Positions 1-7,427 of a stretch of 25,904 bases of DNA are shown in pieces. Position 1 is the first letter of the stretch, and every line of letters starts with the position of its first letter. Below the pieces are notes generated by a model that was given only the letters and a program-made list of their open reading frames with translations, did not search any database and was not told the DNA's origin. Source of the DNA: DAIDKA01 sp035506335 (lineage in GTDB: Bacteria > Pseudomonadota > Gammaproteobacteria > Steroidobacterales > Steroidobacteraceae). The stretch is from NCBI GenBank assembly GCA_035506335.1, contig DATJPN010000048.1, positions 1 to 25,904 on the forward strand. The letters are read 5' to 3'. Both the position numbers and the translations under genes were made by a program.

Positions 1-2
1 TG

Positions 3-443
3 GTGCCGGATTTCTCGCTGCCAGCGACCGGCGGCACGGATTTCCGCCTGCGCGATGCGCGCGGCCATGCACTGGTGCTATATTTCTACCCGCGCGACAG
101 CACTCCGGGCTGCACGCTCGAGGGCCTCGATTTCCAGCGCCTGCTGCCGGCCTTCAAGCGCGCCGGCGTGCAGGTCTGCGGCATCTCGCGCGACAGCATG
201 GCCGCGCACGAGAAGTTCTGCGCCGCACAGGGCTTCAAGTTTCCGCTGCTGGTCGATGCCGAGGGCGAAGCCTGCAGGCTGTTCGATGTCATCCACGAGA
301 AGAACATGTACGGCCGCAAGGTGCTGGGCATCGTGCGCAGCACCTTCCTGATCGATGCCGCGGGCAAGCTGCGGCGCGAGTGGCGCAAGGTCAAGGTCGA
401 AGGTCACGCCGCCGAGGTGCTGGAGGCCGCGAAGTCATTGTGA
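3..443 (+). CDS. bcp: Peroxiredoxin Q/BCP family, 5' end cut by the window edge
   Basis: This is a thiol peroxidase that reduces hydrogen and organic peroxides in the cytoplasm, normally with thioredoxin as reductant. The peroxidatic cysteine lies in a TPGCT motif (residue 37 of the visible part). The position five residues later, where E. coli BCP has its resolving cysteine, is Leu. Another cysteine lies 36 residues after the first (KFC, residue 73). That spacing is the one I recall for Xanthomonas PrxQ, so an atypical two-cysteine mechanism with the resolving residue in the next helix is likely. The visible 146 residues lack only about 8-10 at the N-terminus compared with the family. The GTG at position 3 is probably an internal valine (VPDFSLP), so the true start lies outside the window. 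Its stop overlaps the GTG start of the PhoH gene, which suggests translational coupling. Confidence 0.9.
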   Translation: MPDFSLPATGGTDFRLRDARGHALVLYFYPRDSTPGCTLEGLDFQRLLPAFKRAGVQVCGISRDSMAAHEKFCAAQGFKFPLLVDAEGEACRLFDVIHEKNMYGRKVLGIVRSTFLIDAAGKLRREWRKVKVEGHAAEVLEAAKSL

Positions 444-1849
444 AAGCGCGCTCGCGCCGGCTGTTCGTGCTCGATACCAACGTGCTGATGCACGATCCGA
501 CGGCGATCTTCCGTTTCGCCGAGCACGACATCTACCTGCCCATGGTGGTGCTCGAGGAACTCGACGCCAACAAGAAGGGCCTCTCGGAAGCCTCCCGCAA
601 CGTCCGCCAGGCCAGCCGCTTCCTCGACGAGATGATCCGCGACGCGACCAAGGAGCAGATCGACCAGGGCCTGCCGCTGCCTTCGGGCTATTCGGGCAAC
701 CATGGCAAGAAGGCTTCCACGGGGCGGCTGTTCTTCCAGACCCGGCCGCTTGGCGGCGCCGCCTTGCCGGAGATCCTGCCCGGTCACGGCGCGGACAACG
801 CCATCCTCGCCCAGACCCTGCAGCTGCAGCGGGAGGATCCGGCCACCCGCGTGACGCTGGTGTCCAAGGACATCAATCTGCGCATCAAGGGCGCAGTGCT
901 CGGCGTGCACGTCGAGGACTACTACAGCGACAAGACGCTCGAGGACTCGGATGTCCTGTATTCAGGCATGGCCGCCCTGCCCACGGACTTCTGGGAGAAG
1001 CATGGCAAGGACATGCGCTCCTGGAAGGAAGCCGATCGCACCTTCTACCAGGTGACGGGGCCTGCCGTGCATGACTGGCTGCCGAATCTCGGGGTGTACG
1101 AGGACGCCCATCACGGCATCGAGGGCATCGTACGCACGGTCGAAGGCGAGACGGCGACTCTCGAGCTGACGCGCGACTTTCGCAGCGAGCGGCACAACAT
1201 CTGGGGCGTGACCGCACGCAATCGCGAACAGAACTTCGCCCTGAACCTGCTCATGGATCCGCAGATCGACGTGGTCACGCTGCTGGGGCCTGCCGGCACG
1301 GGCAAGACGCTGCTGGCGCTGGCCGCGGGCCTCGCGCAGACGCTGGAGAGCAACCGCTTCGTCGAGATCATCATGACCCGGGTCACGATCCCGCTGGGCG
1401 AGGACATCGGCTTCCTGCCGGGCACGGAGGAGGAGAAGATGGAGCCGTGGATGGGAGCCCTCATGGACAACCTCGAGGTCCTGACGCAGAGCCAGGAAGG
1501 GGGCAACTGGGGCCGGGCGGCGACCAATGACCTGTTACGCAACCGCATCAAGATCCGGTCGCTCAATTTCATGCGCGGGCGCACCTTTCTCAACCGGTTC
1601 ATCATCCTTGACGAGGCCCAGAACCTCACGCCCAAGCAGATGAAGGCCCTGATCACCCGGGCCGGCCCGGGGACCAAGCTCGCCTGCCTCGGGAACGTGG
1701 CGCAGATCGATACGCCCTACCTGACCGAGACCACCTCCGGCATCACCTATGCCGTCAACCGCTTCCGGGGCTGGGCGCACTCCGGGCATGTCACGCTGGT
1801 GCGCGGCGAGCGCTCGCGCCTGGCGGACTTCGCCTCCGACGCGCTGTAA
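440..1849 (+). CDS. PIN domain-PhoH family ATPase/ribonuclease
   Basis: This is a fusion of an N-terminal PIN nuclease domain and a C-terminal PhoH-type P-loop ATPase, the layout of PhoH2-type RNA-unwinding ribonucleases. The PIN domain opens with VLDTNVLMHDP (catalytic Asp at residue 12) and a VVLEELD motif near residue 37. The PhoH domain has Walker A GPAGTGKT at 283-290 and Walker B IILDEAQ with D391 and E392. I chose the GTG at 440 (469 residues) because it forms a GTGA overlap with the peroxiredoxin stop. A frame extending upstream to 380 would only read through the end of that gene. The length fits the PIN-PhoH family. RNA processing is inferred from the family; the substrate is unknown. 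It is likely co-transcribed with the peroxiredoxin. No antitoxin gene is adjacent, so a toxin role is not supported. Confidence 0.9.
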   Translation: MKARSRRLFVLDTNVLMHDPTAIFRFAEHDIYLPMVVLEELDANKKGLSEASRNVRQASRFLDEMIRDATKEQIDQGLPLPSGYSGNHGKKASTGRLFFQTRPLGGAALPEILPGHGADNAILAQTLQLQREDPATRVTLVSKDINLRIKGAVLGVHVEDYYSDKTLEDSDVLYSGMAALPTDFWEKHGKDMRSWKEADRTFYQVTGPAVHDWLPNLGVYEDAHHGIEGIVRTVEGETATLELTRDFRSERHNIWGVTARNREQNFALNLLMDPQIDVVTLLGPAGTGKTLLALAAGLAQTLESNRFVEIIMTRVTIPLGEDIGFLPGTEEEKMEPWMGALMDNLEVLTQSQEGGNWGRAATNDLLRNRIKIRSLNFMRGRTFLNRFIILDEAQNLTPKQMKALITRAGPGTKLACLGNVAQIDTPYLTETTSGITYAVNRFRGWAHSGHVTLVRGERSRLADFASDAL

Positions 1850-1905
1850 TGGTTGCTTACACCGCTGACTGAAACTCAGGACCGCCCGCGATTGTCACAG
1901 GTCAT

Positions 1906-3408
1906 ATGCGATCAATGAACAAGATCACCGTCGCCGCGGCCGCGGCCCTGTTCGGCGGCTTTGCGACCTATGCCGCCGCCCAGTCCAATTCGGAGCTCCC
2001 CGACATCGGCAATCCGGCCGGCACCATCGCGAACCTGGACGACGAGTACCAGATCGGCCGCATGGTCATCCATGAATTCCGCGACCAGAACGAGATCATC
2101 GAGGACCCCGAGGTCAGTGACTATGTCCAGACCCTGGGATTGCGGCTCTCGTCCCAGGCGCCGGACTCGGAGCGGGTGTTCCATTACTACGCGCTGCGCG
2201 AGGGTGACATCAACGCCGAGGCGCTGCCCGGCGCCTTCATCGTCATCAACTACGGCACCATCCTCGCAGCGGACAATGAATCCGAGCTCGCCGGCGTGCT
2301 GGCGCACGAGACGGCCCACGTCACGCAGCGCCACATCGTCCGCGGCGCGCTGGCACAGAGCCACCAGAGCCTGGAAACCGCGGCAGCCATTCTCGGCGCC
2401 ATCGCGCTCGGGGCCCTGGGCGGCGGGTCCGCGGCCGTCGAAGGGGGCCTGCTCGCGGCCGAGGGCATGGGCGCGCAGATGCAGATCAACTTCACCCGCG
2501 ACCAGGAGTACGAGGCCGACCGGGTCGGCATGACCTACCTGGCTCATGCCGGATTCGACCCCCTCGGCCTGCCGAACTTCTTCGAGACCTTCTACCGCCG
2601 CTACGGCTACAGCGAATCGCACATCCCGCGCATGCTCGTGGATCACCCGGTCACGAGTGAGCGCGTGGGCGAGGCCCGCAACCGCGCGGCGCTCCTCGAG
2701 CGGCCGCGGCACATCGAGGACAGCGTCTCCTTCGGGCTGATCCAGGAGCGCCTGCGGGTGCTCACGGCATCGGAGGAATTCGACCTGCGCGCCTATTACG
2801 CCGGCCGCGTCAACATGCGCGATCCACCGCTGGCGGTGTTGTACGGACAGGCGCTGGCATTCGTGCAGCGCGGCCACCCGGCCGATGCCATTGCCATCCT
2901 GCAACCCCTGGTGACGGCGAACCAGGGCGTCATCATGCTGCACACCCTGCTCGCGCAGGCCCAGATCGCAGCGGGGCACGTCCAGGACGGGCTCGCGACC
3001 TTCGCGCGCGCCGAGACCCTGTTCCCGCGCAATGTCCCGCTGACGGTGCACTACGGGGAGGCGCTGATCAGCGCGAACCAGCCGGCCAAGGCGCATGAAC
3101 TGCTGCTCGACCTGTTCAACAACGTGACACCGACACCCGCGCAGATCCGGCTGACGGCGCTGGCGGCCAGCAGCGCCGGGGATGCGGCCGATGCGTACTA
3201 CTACATGGGTGAGTACGACCTGAGCAATGGCGATCTGCCGCTGGCGACGCAGCAGCTGGAACTGGCGCTCGCCTCCCCGAACCTCACCGTGGTGCAGCGC
3301 AAGCGCTTCCAGGCGCGCCTGAAGGAAATCCGGGACGCGATCCTGGAGGAACGCCGCGCGCACGGCGGCCGCTCGCCCGATTCGGGCAACGGCGGGCCGG
3401 GCGGCTGA
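1906..3408 (+). CDS. bepA: Periplasmic M48 metalloprotease with TPR repeats, BepA-like
   Basis: This is a zinc metalloprotease of the BepA/YfgC type, which works in the periplasm on outer-membrane protein assembly and degrades misfolded barrel proteins such as LptD. It begins with a signal peptide (hydrophobic Ala-rich stretch, likely cleavage after AAA near residue 25). The catalytic HETAH is at 134-138, with the third zinc ligand in EYEAD (E201, D205). From about residue 300 it has helical TPR-like repeats, such as LAVLYGQALAFVQRG. Its 500 residues match the family, with a short Gly/Ser-rich tail. ATG 1906 or ATG 1915 (MNKI) could both start it; neither has a strong ribosome site. The short gap after phoH (56 bases) leaves open whether it shares that transcript. 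The symbol follows family resemblance and is not proven. Confidence 0.88.
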   Translation: MRSMNKITVAAAAALFGGFATYAAAQSNSELPDIGNPAGTIANLDDEYQIGRMVIHEFRDQNEIIEDPEVSDYVQTLGLRLSSQAPDSERVFHYYALREGDINAEALPGAFIVINYGTILAADNESELAGVLAHETAHVTQRHIVRGALAQSHQSLETAAAILGAIALGALGGGSAAVEGGLLAAEGMGAQMQINFTRDQEYEADRVGMTYLAHAGFDPLGLPNFFETFYRRYGYSESHIPRMLVDHPVTSERVGEARNRAALLERPRHIEDSVSFGLIQERLRVLTASEEFDLRAYYAGRVNMRDPPLAVLYGQALAFVQRGHPADAIAILQPLVTANQGVIMLHTLLAQAQIAAGHVQDGLATFARAETLFPRNVPLTVHYGEALISANQPAKAHELLLDLFNNVTPTPAQIRLTALAASSAGDAADAYYYMGEYDLSNGDLPLATQQLELALASPNLTVVQRKRFQARLKEIRDAILEERRAHGGRSPDSGNGGPGG

Positions 3409-3422
3409 TCACACCCGAAGCC

Positions 3423-3459
3423 CACCGGTGTCAGGCTACACTAGCGGGTGAGCTCACCC
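3423..3459. promoter_or_regulatory. Palindromes just upstream of mlaA
   Basis: Between the protease stop and the mlaA start lie two perfect palindromes. One is an 8-base CACCGGTG (3423-3430). The other is a 14-base GGGTGAGCTCACCC (3446-3459), which ends 14 bases before the mlaA ATG. A TACACT hexamer at 3437-3442 could be a -10 element, but no good -35 element is visible. The 14-mer could be an operator or form a hairpin in the mlaA leader. No T-run follows, so it does not look like a rho-independent terminator. Confidence 0.35.
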
Positions 3460-3473
3460 AACGCCGGTCAAAA

Positions 3474-4247
3474 ATGCGAAGAACACCGATGTCGGCCCTC
3501 TGCGGCGCCCTTTGCCTCCTGGCCTTGCTGGCCGGGTGCGTCACCCCGCCCCGCGGCGCCTTGAAGGATCCACGCGATCCTCTCGAGCGTCTCAACCGCA
3601 CGACCTTCGCACTGGACGATTTCCTCGCCCATCGTGTGGCCATCCCCATTGCCCGCGGGTACCGGAAGGTGACCCCGACGTTCGTGCGCCGGGGGATCGC
3701 CAACGTGTTCGAGAACGCCCATACCCCGATCGTCATGGGCAACGACCTGCTGCAGGGGAAATTCGGCGCCTTCGGGCAGGAGACGACGCGCCTGGTGCTG
3801 AACAGCACCGTGGGGCTGGCCGGCCTGCTGGACCCGGCGACGGCGGTGGGGCTGCCAAAGGATGACAACGACTTCGGCCGCACGCTGGGCACCTGGGGCG
3901 TCCCGTCCGGTCCGTACCTGGTGTTGCCCCTCTACGGACCCTCGGATTTTCGCGACGGCTTTGCGAAGCTCGTCGACCAGTTCGGGGTGCCCCAGAACTA
4001 CATCCGCCGCCGACCGGTCTTCTACAGCGTTTACGGCCTGGACCTGCTGAACACCTTCTCCGAGTCGCTGATTCCCACCTACGAGCTGCTCGACCGGCAG
4101 AATGCGTTCGACCGCTACGCCTTCGCGCGCAACGCCTACCTGCAGCGGCGCGACTTCCTGATCCATGGCGAAAGCGGCGCGGTCGATCAGGAGGAACGCG
4201 AACTGCAGAAGTCCCTGCAGGAGGACTCGGCGCCGGCCGGAAAGTAG
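3474..4247 (+). CDS. mlaA: MlaA (VacJ) outer-membrane phospholipid lipoprotein
   Basis: MlaA removes phospholipids that stray into the outer leaflet of the outer membrane and passes them to the periplasmic carrier MlaC. The protein starts with a lipoprotein signal whose lipobox LLAGC places the lipidated cysteine at residue 22. It continues with the family hallmarks DPLERLNR, the long amphipathic segment around GNDLLQGKFG, DFGRTLGTWGV and GPYLVLPLYGPS. Its 257 residues are the normal length. The ATG at 3474 is preferred, although ATG 3489 would also leave a signal sequence. It converges tail-to-tail with mlaFEDCB, leaving only 23 bases between the stops, so the whole pathway sits together. 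In E. coli mlaA is unlinked to the other mla genes. Confidence 0.95.
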   Translation: MRRTPMSALCGALCLLALLAGCVTPPRGALKDPRDPLERLNRTTFALDDFLAHRVAIPIARGYRKVTPTFVRRGIANVFENAHTPIVMGNDLLQGKFGAFGQETTRLVLNSTVGLAGLLDPATAVGLPKDDNDFGRTLGTWGVPSGPYLVLPLYGPSDFRDGFAKLVDQFGVPQNYIRRRPVFYSVYGLDLLNTFSESLIPTYELLDRQNAFDRYAFARNAYLQRRDFLIHGESGAVDQEERELQKSLQEDSAPAGK

Positions 4248-4270
4248 CCGCCGCGGGCGCTCTTAGGCCT

Positions 4271-4588
4271 TCAGGAGGCCTTGTCGGCGAGCAGCGCCGA
4301 CACTTCGCTCAGGCGCGCGATGGCGCTGATCTGTGCCGGCAGATTGACGAAATTGAGGTCCCGCCCGCGCTCGCGCGCCCAGCGCCGCCATTCGATCAGC
4401 ACCGCAAGCCCGGCGCTGTCGGCACCGGGCACGCCAGCGCAGTCTACGGTGATCACAGAGCTGCCATCGCGGAGGAAACAGGCGATCCCGGCCTCGCAGA
4501 CGCGGCGCGCCGTCGGAAAGGTCAGCGGCGATGCGACCGTGACCCGGCCCGGTGAGGCGATGCCGACCTGCGGCTGCTCCGGCCTCAC
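4271..4588 (-). CDS. mlaB: MlaB-like STAS domain protein
   Basis: This is a small cytoplasmic STAS-domain subunit that binds the MlaF ATPase and supports assembly and activity of the MlaFEDB complex. The 105-residue frame contains the STAS core with an ITVDCAGVPGADSAGLAVL-type stretch; the Asp-Ser of the GADSAGL loop is the typical STAS helix start. The GTG start at 4588 overlaps the mlaC stop as GTGA. The same frame stays open far upstream, but that part is a shadow of mlaC. The protein is divergent, as is usual for MlaB, and the call rests on domain type plus its place as the last gene of mlaFEDCB. Confidence 0.85.
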   Translation of the reverse strand: MRPEQPQVGIASPGRVTVASPLTFPTARRVCEAGIACFLRDGSSVITVDCAGVPGADSAGLAVLIEWRRWARERGRDLNFVNLPAQISAIARLSEVSALLADKAS

Positions 4589-5268
4589 TTGCCCGGGACC
4601 ATGATGCCCGAGGGACGTGCCCCGGACTGCAGCCGCGCGATGACCGCCTCCAGACCGTTCTGGTCGATCTGCGCCGCAAAATCGTCGCGGAAACTCTTCA
4701 CGTAACTGATGCCTTCGATCTTCACGTCCCAGGCCCGCCAGCCCTCGGGAGTCCGGCGCAGCACGTACAGCACCGGCACCGTCGTGCCGTCGTCGCGGTT
4801 GATGGTCGTGCTGACGGTGGCCAGATCCGAGCCGGGATCGATCCGGCCCTGCTGCACCTTCAGGCGGTTGGCCGTGAAGTCGACCAGCGCGTTGCCGTAG
4901 TTCTGCAGCATCGAGTTCTGGAAGGCCTCGATGAAGCGCGTGCGCTGGTCCTCCGTGGCCGTGCGCCAGTAGCGTCCGAGCACCAGTTGCGCGGCATAGC
5001 GCATGTCGAAGTAAGGCAGCAGGTACTTGTCCGCCAGCGCCCGCACCATCTTCGGATTGTTGACGTACGCGGCGCGGTTGGCATCCAGCTCCTTGAGGAT
5101 ACCGGAGGCGACATCCTGAACGAGCTGCGTCGGATCCTGCGAATTGATGCTCACCCCCGAGGCGGCCACGGGCGCCGGTGCGGCGGCGGCGACGGTGCCG
5201 GCGAGATCCGGCAGCAGCGCGACGCCGAGCGCGACCAGGGTGATTCTCAGGCGGTGGTTCGGGGTCAC
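4585..5268 (-). CDS. mlaC: MlaC periplasmic phospholipid carrier
   Basis: MlaC shuttles phospholipids across the periplasm between MlaA and the inner-membrane MlaFEDB complex. The 227-residue product has a Sec signal peptide (hydrophobic LVALGVALL region, Ala-rich cleavage zone near residue 30). The Tol-tolerance/MlaC fold is marked by LLPYFDMRYAAQLVLGRYWRTA, FQNSMLQNYGNAL and the late WRAWDVKIEGISYVKSFRDDF. The start is the GTG at 5268, overlapping the mlaD stop as GTGA. Its length and order match the E. coli operon. It is presumably expressed from a promoter upstream of mlaF or of the aldolase gene. Confidence 0.95.
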   Translation of the reverse strand: MTPNHRLRITLVALGVALLPDLAGTVAAAAPAPVAASGVSINSQDPTQLVQDVASGILKELDANRAAYVNNPKMVRALADKYLLPYFDMRYAAQLVLGRYWRTATEDQRTRFIEAFQNSMLQNYGNALVDFTANRLKVQQGRIDPGSDLATVSTTINRDDGTTVPVLYVLRRTPEGWRAWDVKIEGISYVKSFRDDFAAQIDQNGLEAVIARLQSGARPSGIMVPGK

Positions 5269-5777
5269 TTTGCGTTCTCCTTGCCCGGCGCTGACGAGCC
5301 GGCATCCGCAGGCTTGCTGGCCTGGCTGCTGAAGAACTTGTTGATGAGGTTCTCCAGCACCAGCGCTGACTGCGTCAAGGTGATTTGACCGCCCTCCTTG
5401 AGGAAGGTTTCCGAACCCCCGGCGCCGATGCCCACGTACTTGCCGCCGAGCAGTCCCTGGGTCTGGATGCTGGCGTCGCTGTCATCCGGAATCTGATTGT
5501 AGCGGTTCTCGATCCGCATGGTGACCTGCGCCTTGTAGGTGGTCCAGTCGATGCGGATGCTCTCCACTTCGCCCAGGGTCACGCCGGCCATCGTGACCGG
5601 CGAGCCCACCTTCAGGTCTCCGACATTGTCGAATGACGCCTTGATGTGGTAACCGGACTTCGTCTGGCTCAATTTCAGGCCGCTGGAGGGCAGCTGCGTG
5701 GTCAGGAACAGCAGCGAGACGAAGCCCAGGACGACGAACAGCCCGGTACCGATTTCAATACTGCGATTGGAGCGCAT
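5265..5777 (-). CDS. mlaD: MlaD, MCE-domain inner-membrane lipid transport subunit
   Basis: MlaD is anchored in the inner membrane and forms the hexameric MCE ring through which lipids pass between MlaC and MlaE. The protein has one N-terminal transmembrane helix (about residues 8-28, IGTGLFVVLGFVSLLFL). An MCE domain follows (about 40-118) with VGDLKVGSPVTMAGV and LLGGKYVGIGAGG. The C-terminal tail is Ser/Pro/Lys-rich. Its 170 residues are slightly short of the E. coli protein but complete. The ATG start at 5777 is preceded by an AAAGGA Shine-Dalgarno-like sequence. A 36-base gap separates it from mlaE, the only visible spacing inside this operon. Confidence 0.95.
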   Translation of the reverse strand: MRSNRSIEIGTGLFVVLGFVSLLFLTTQLPSSGLKLSQTKSGYHIKASFDNVGDLKVGSPVTMAGVTLGEVESIRIDWTTYKAQVTMRIENRYNQIPDDSDASIQTQGLLGGKYVGIGAGGSETFLKEGGQITLTQSALVLENLINKFFSSQASKPADAGSSAPGKENAK

Positions 5778-5813
5778 GTGAATCCTTTGAACCTCAGGCT
5801 GCGGGCGGCTTTC

Positions 5814-6581
5814 TCAGATGAACGCCGCGGTCAGCATGTAATCCAGCAACAGTGTCAGAACCGAGGACGCCACGACGGTGCGCGTCGTCGCCAGGCCCAC
5901 CCCTTCGGCCGTCGGCTCGGCATGGTAGCCCTCGTAGACGGCGATGAGGCTGCAGACGAAGCCGAACACGACGCTCTTGACGATGCCCTCTTTCACGTCC
6001 TTGAAGTCGACGGAGCTTTGCATCTGCGACCAGAACGAGCCGTTGTCGACCCCCATCATGCGCACGCCCACCGCGTGCGCCCCGAAGAGGCCGACCACGT
6101 CGTACACCGCGGTGAGCAGCGGCATGGCGATCAGCCCGCCGAGGAAGCGCGGGGCCGCCACGTAACGCAGCGGGTCAACCGCCATCATCTGCATCGCCGT
6201 CAACTGGTCGGTGGCGCGCATCAGGCCGATTTCCGAGGTCAGCGCGGTGCCCGCCCTTCCGGCGAACAGCAGCGCCGTGAGCACCGGCCCGAGCTCCTTG
6301 AGCAGCGCGAGCGCCGCCGCGAAGCCCAGCGCGTCCTCGGAGCCGAAGCGCTGCAAGAGCGTGAAACCGAGCAGTGCCAGCACCATGCCGGTGAACAGCC
6401 CCGACAGCATGATGATCACGAGCGAACGCCCGCCGGCATTGTAGATCTGATTGACCACGAGGCCCGGCCGGGCCAGCACCCGCCCGCACTGCGCGAGCAT
6501 GTGCATCAGGAAGATCGTGACCCGCCCGATGCGGGTCAGGGAGCGCAGCACGAAGCCGTCGTTCACCACGGCCGTGGTCAT
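5814..6581 (-). CDS. mlaE: MlaE, ABC permease of the Mla lipid transporter
   Basis: MlaE is the polytopic permease of the MlaFEDB phospholipid transporter in the inner membrane. The 255-residue protein has several hydrophobic helices (for example LVIIMLSGLFTGMVLALLGF and the C-terminal VVASSVLTLLLDYMLTAAF). It also has the family motif around LGPVLTALLFAGRAGTALTSEIG, including the EIG loop that faces the ATPase. Its ATG overlaps the mlaF stop as ATGA, implying coupled translation. Length and order are typical. Confidence 0.96.
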   Translation of the reverse strand: MTTAVVNDGFVLRSLTRIGRVTIFLMHMLAQCGRVLARPGLVVNQIYNAGGRSLVIIMLSGLFTGMVLALLGFTLLQRFGSEDALGFAAALALLKELGPVLTALLFAGRAGTALTSEIGLMRATDQLTAMQMMAVDPLRYVAAPRFLGGLIAMPLLTAVYDVVGLFGAHAVGVRMMGVDNGSFWSQMQSSVDFKDVKEGIVKSVVFGFVCSLIAVYEGYHAEPTAEGVGLATTRTVVASSVLTLLLDYMLTAAFI

Positions 6582-7411
6582 GCCACGACCCCGGACGCCG
6601 CGCGCGGCAGGAACTGGCTGGCGAGGTCCGGCGCAGGATAGTGAAACGGCGCCGGGCCATCCGGGGCGCCGCTCATGAACTGGCGCACGATCGGCAGGTC
6701 GCTCGCGGCCAGTTCCTGCGGCGAGCCTGCGGCCACGATGGTGCCGGCGGCCATGAGGTAACTGCGCTGGGCGATGCTCGCGAGCTCATGCACGTCGTGG
6801 GACACGATGATGCTGGTGATGCCGAGGGCCTGGTTCATCTCCTGTATCAGCCGCAGGATCACGCCCAGGGCGATCGGATCGAGCCCGACGAAGGGTTCAT
6901 CGTAGATGAGCAGCTCCGGGTCCATCACCACGGCCCGTGCGAGGGCCACCCGGCGCGCCATGCCGCCGGAGAGCTCCTCGGGCATCAGCTGCGCGGCGCC
7001 GCGCAGCCCGACGGCATTCAGCTTCGTCAGCACGAGATTCCTGATCAGCGCTTCGGGCAGGTCCGTGTGCTCGCGCAGCGGGAAGGCGACGTTTTCGAAC
7101 ACATCCATGTCCGTGAGCAGCGCGCTGTTCTGGAACAGCATGCCCATGCGCCTGCGCATCGCGAAGGTCTGGCGGGAGTTGAGTGTGGCCAGATTCTCGC
7201 CGAACACATGCACCTGGCCGGCCTGCGCATGGATCTGCGCCGTGATCAGTCGCAGCAGGGTGGTCTTGCCGGTGCCGCTCGGGCCCATCACGGCCGTGAT
7301 CTGGCCCTTGATGGCCTGCAGGGACAGGCCGGAGAAGATCGCCCGGCCACCCACGGAGTAATGGGCGTCGCGGACATCCACGACGACCTCGCCTGTGCTG
7401 CTCGCTGTCAC
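6578..7411 (-). CDS. mlaF: MlaF, ATPase of the Mla lipid transporter
   Basis: MlaF is the cytoplasmic ATP-hydrolysing subunit that drives phospholipid movement by MlaFEDB. The motifs are Walker A GPSGTGKTT at 43-51, ABC signature LSGGM at 147-151, Walker B LLIYDEP at 167-173, and switch His at 205 in SHD. The 277-residue length is normal. The start is the GTG at 7411; no better ATG or clear Shine-Dalgarno sequence is seen just upstream. The aldolase stop lies only 16 bases upstream on the same strand. The transporter genes may therefore be transcribed at least partly from the aldolase promoter, an unusual pairing of glycolysis and envelope lipid transport. Confidence 0.96.
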   Translation of the reverse strand: MTASSTGEVVVDVRDAHYSVGGRAIFSGLSLQAIKGQITAVMGPSGTGKTTLLRLITAQIHAQAGQVHVFGENLATLNSRQTFAMRRRMGMLFQNSALLTDMDVFENVAFPLREHTDLPEALIRNLVLTKLNAVGLRGAAQLMPEELSGGMARRVALARAVVMDPELLIYDEPFVGLDPIALGVILRLIQEMNQALGITSIIVSHDVHELASIAQRSYLMAAGTIVAAGSPQELAASDLPIVRQFMSGAPDGPAPFHYPAPDLASQFLPRAASGVVA

Positions 7412-7427
7412 GGGGATGGCGATAGCC

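Noticed and set aside
380..439. Upstream ATG extension of the PIN-PhoH gene
   Set aside because: It would translate the end of the peroxiredoxin gene in a shifted frame. The GTG at 440 with a GTGA overlap and an immediate PIN domain is better.
1912..3363. A 483-codon open frame antisense to the BepA-like gene
   Set aside because: No recognisable domain, composition typical of a GC-rich shadow frame, and the opposite strand encodes a complete M48 protease with all zinc ligands.
4264..4282. Inverted repeat GGCCT/AGGCC between mlaA and mlaB as a bidirectional terminator
   Set aside because: The stem is only five base pairs, lies mostly inside the mlaB 3' end and has no T-run on either strand.
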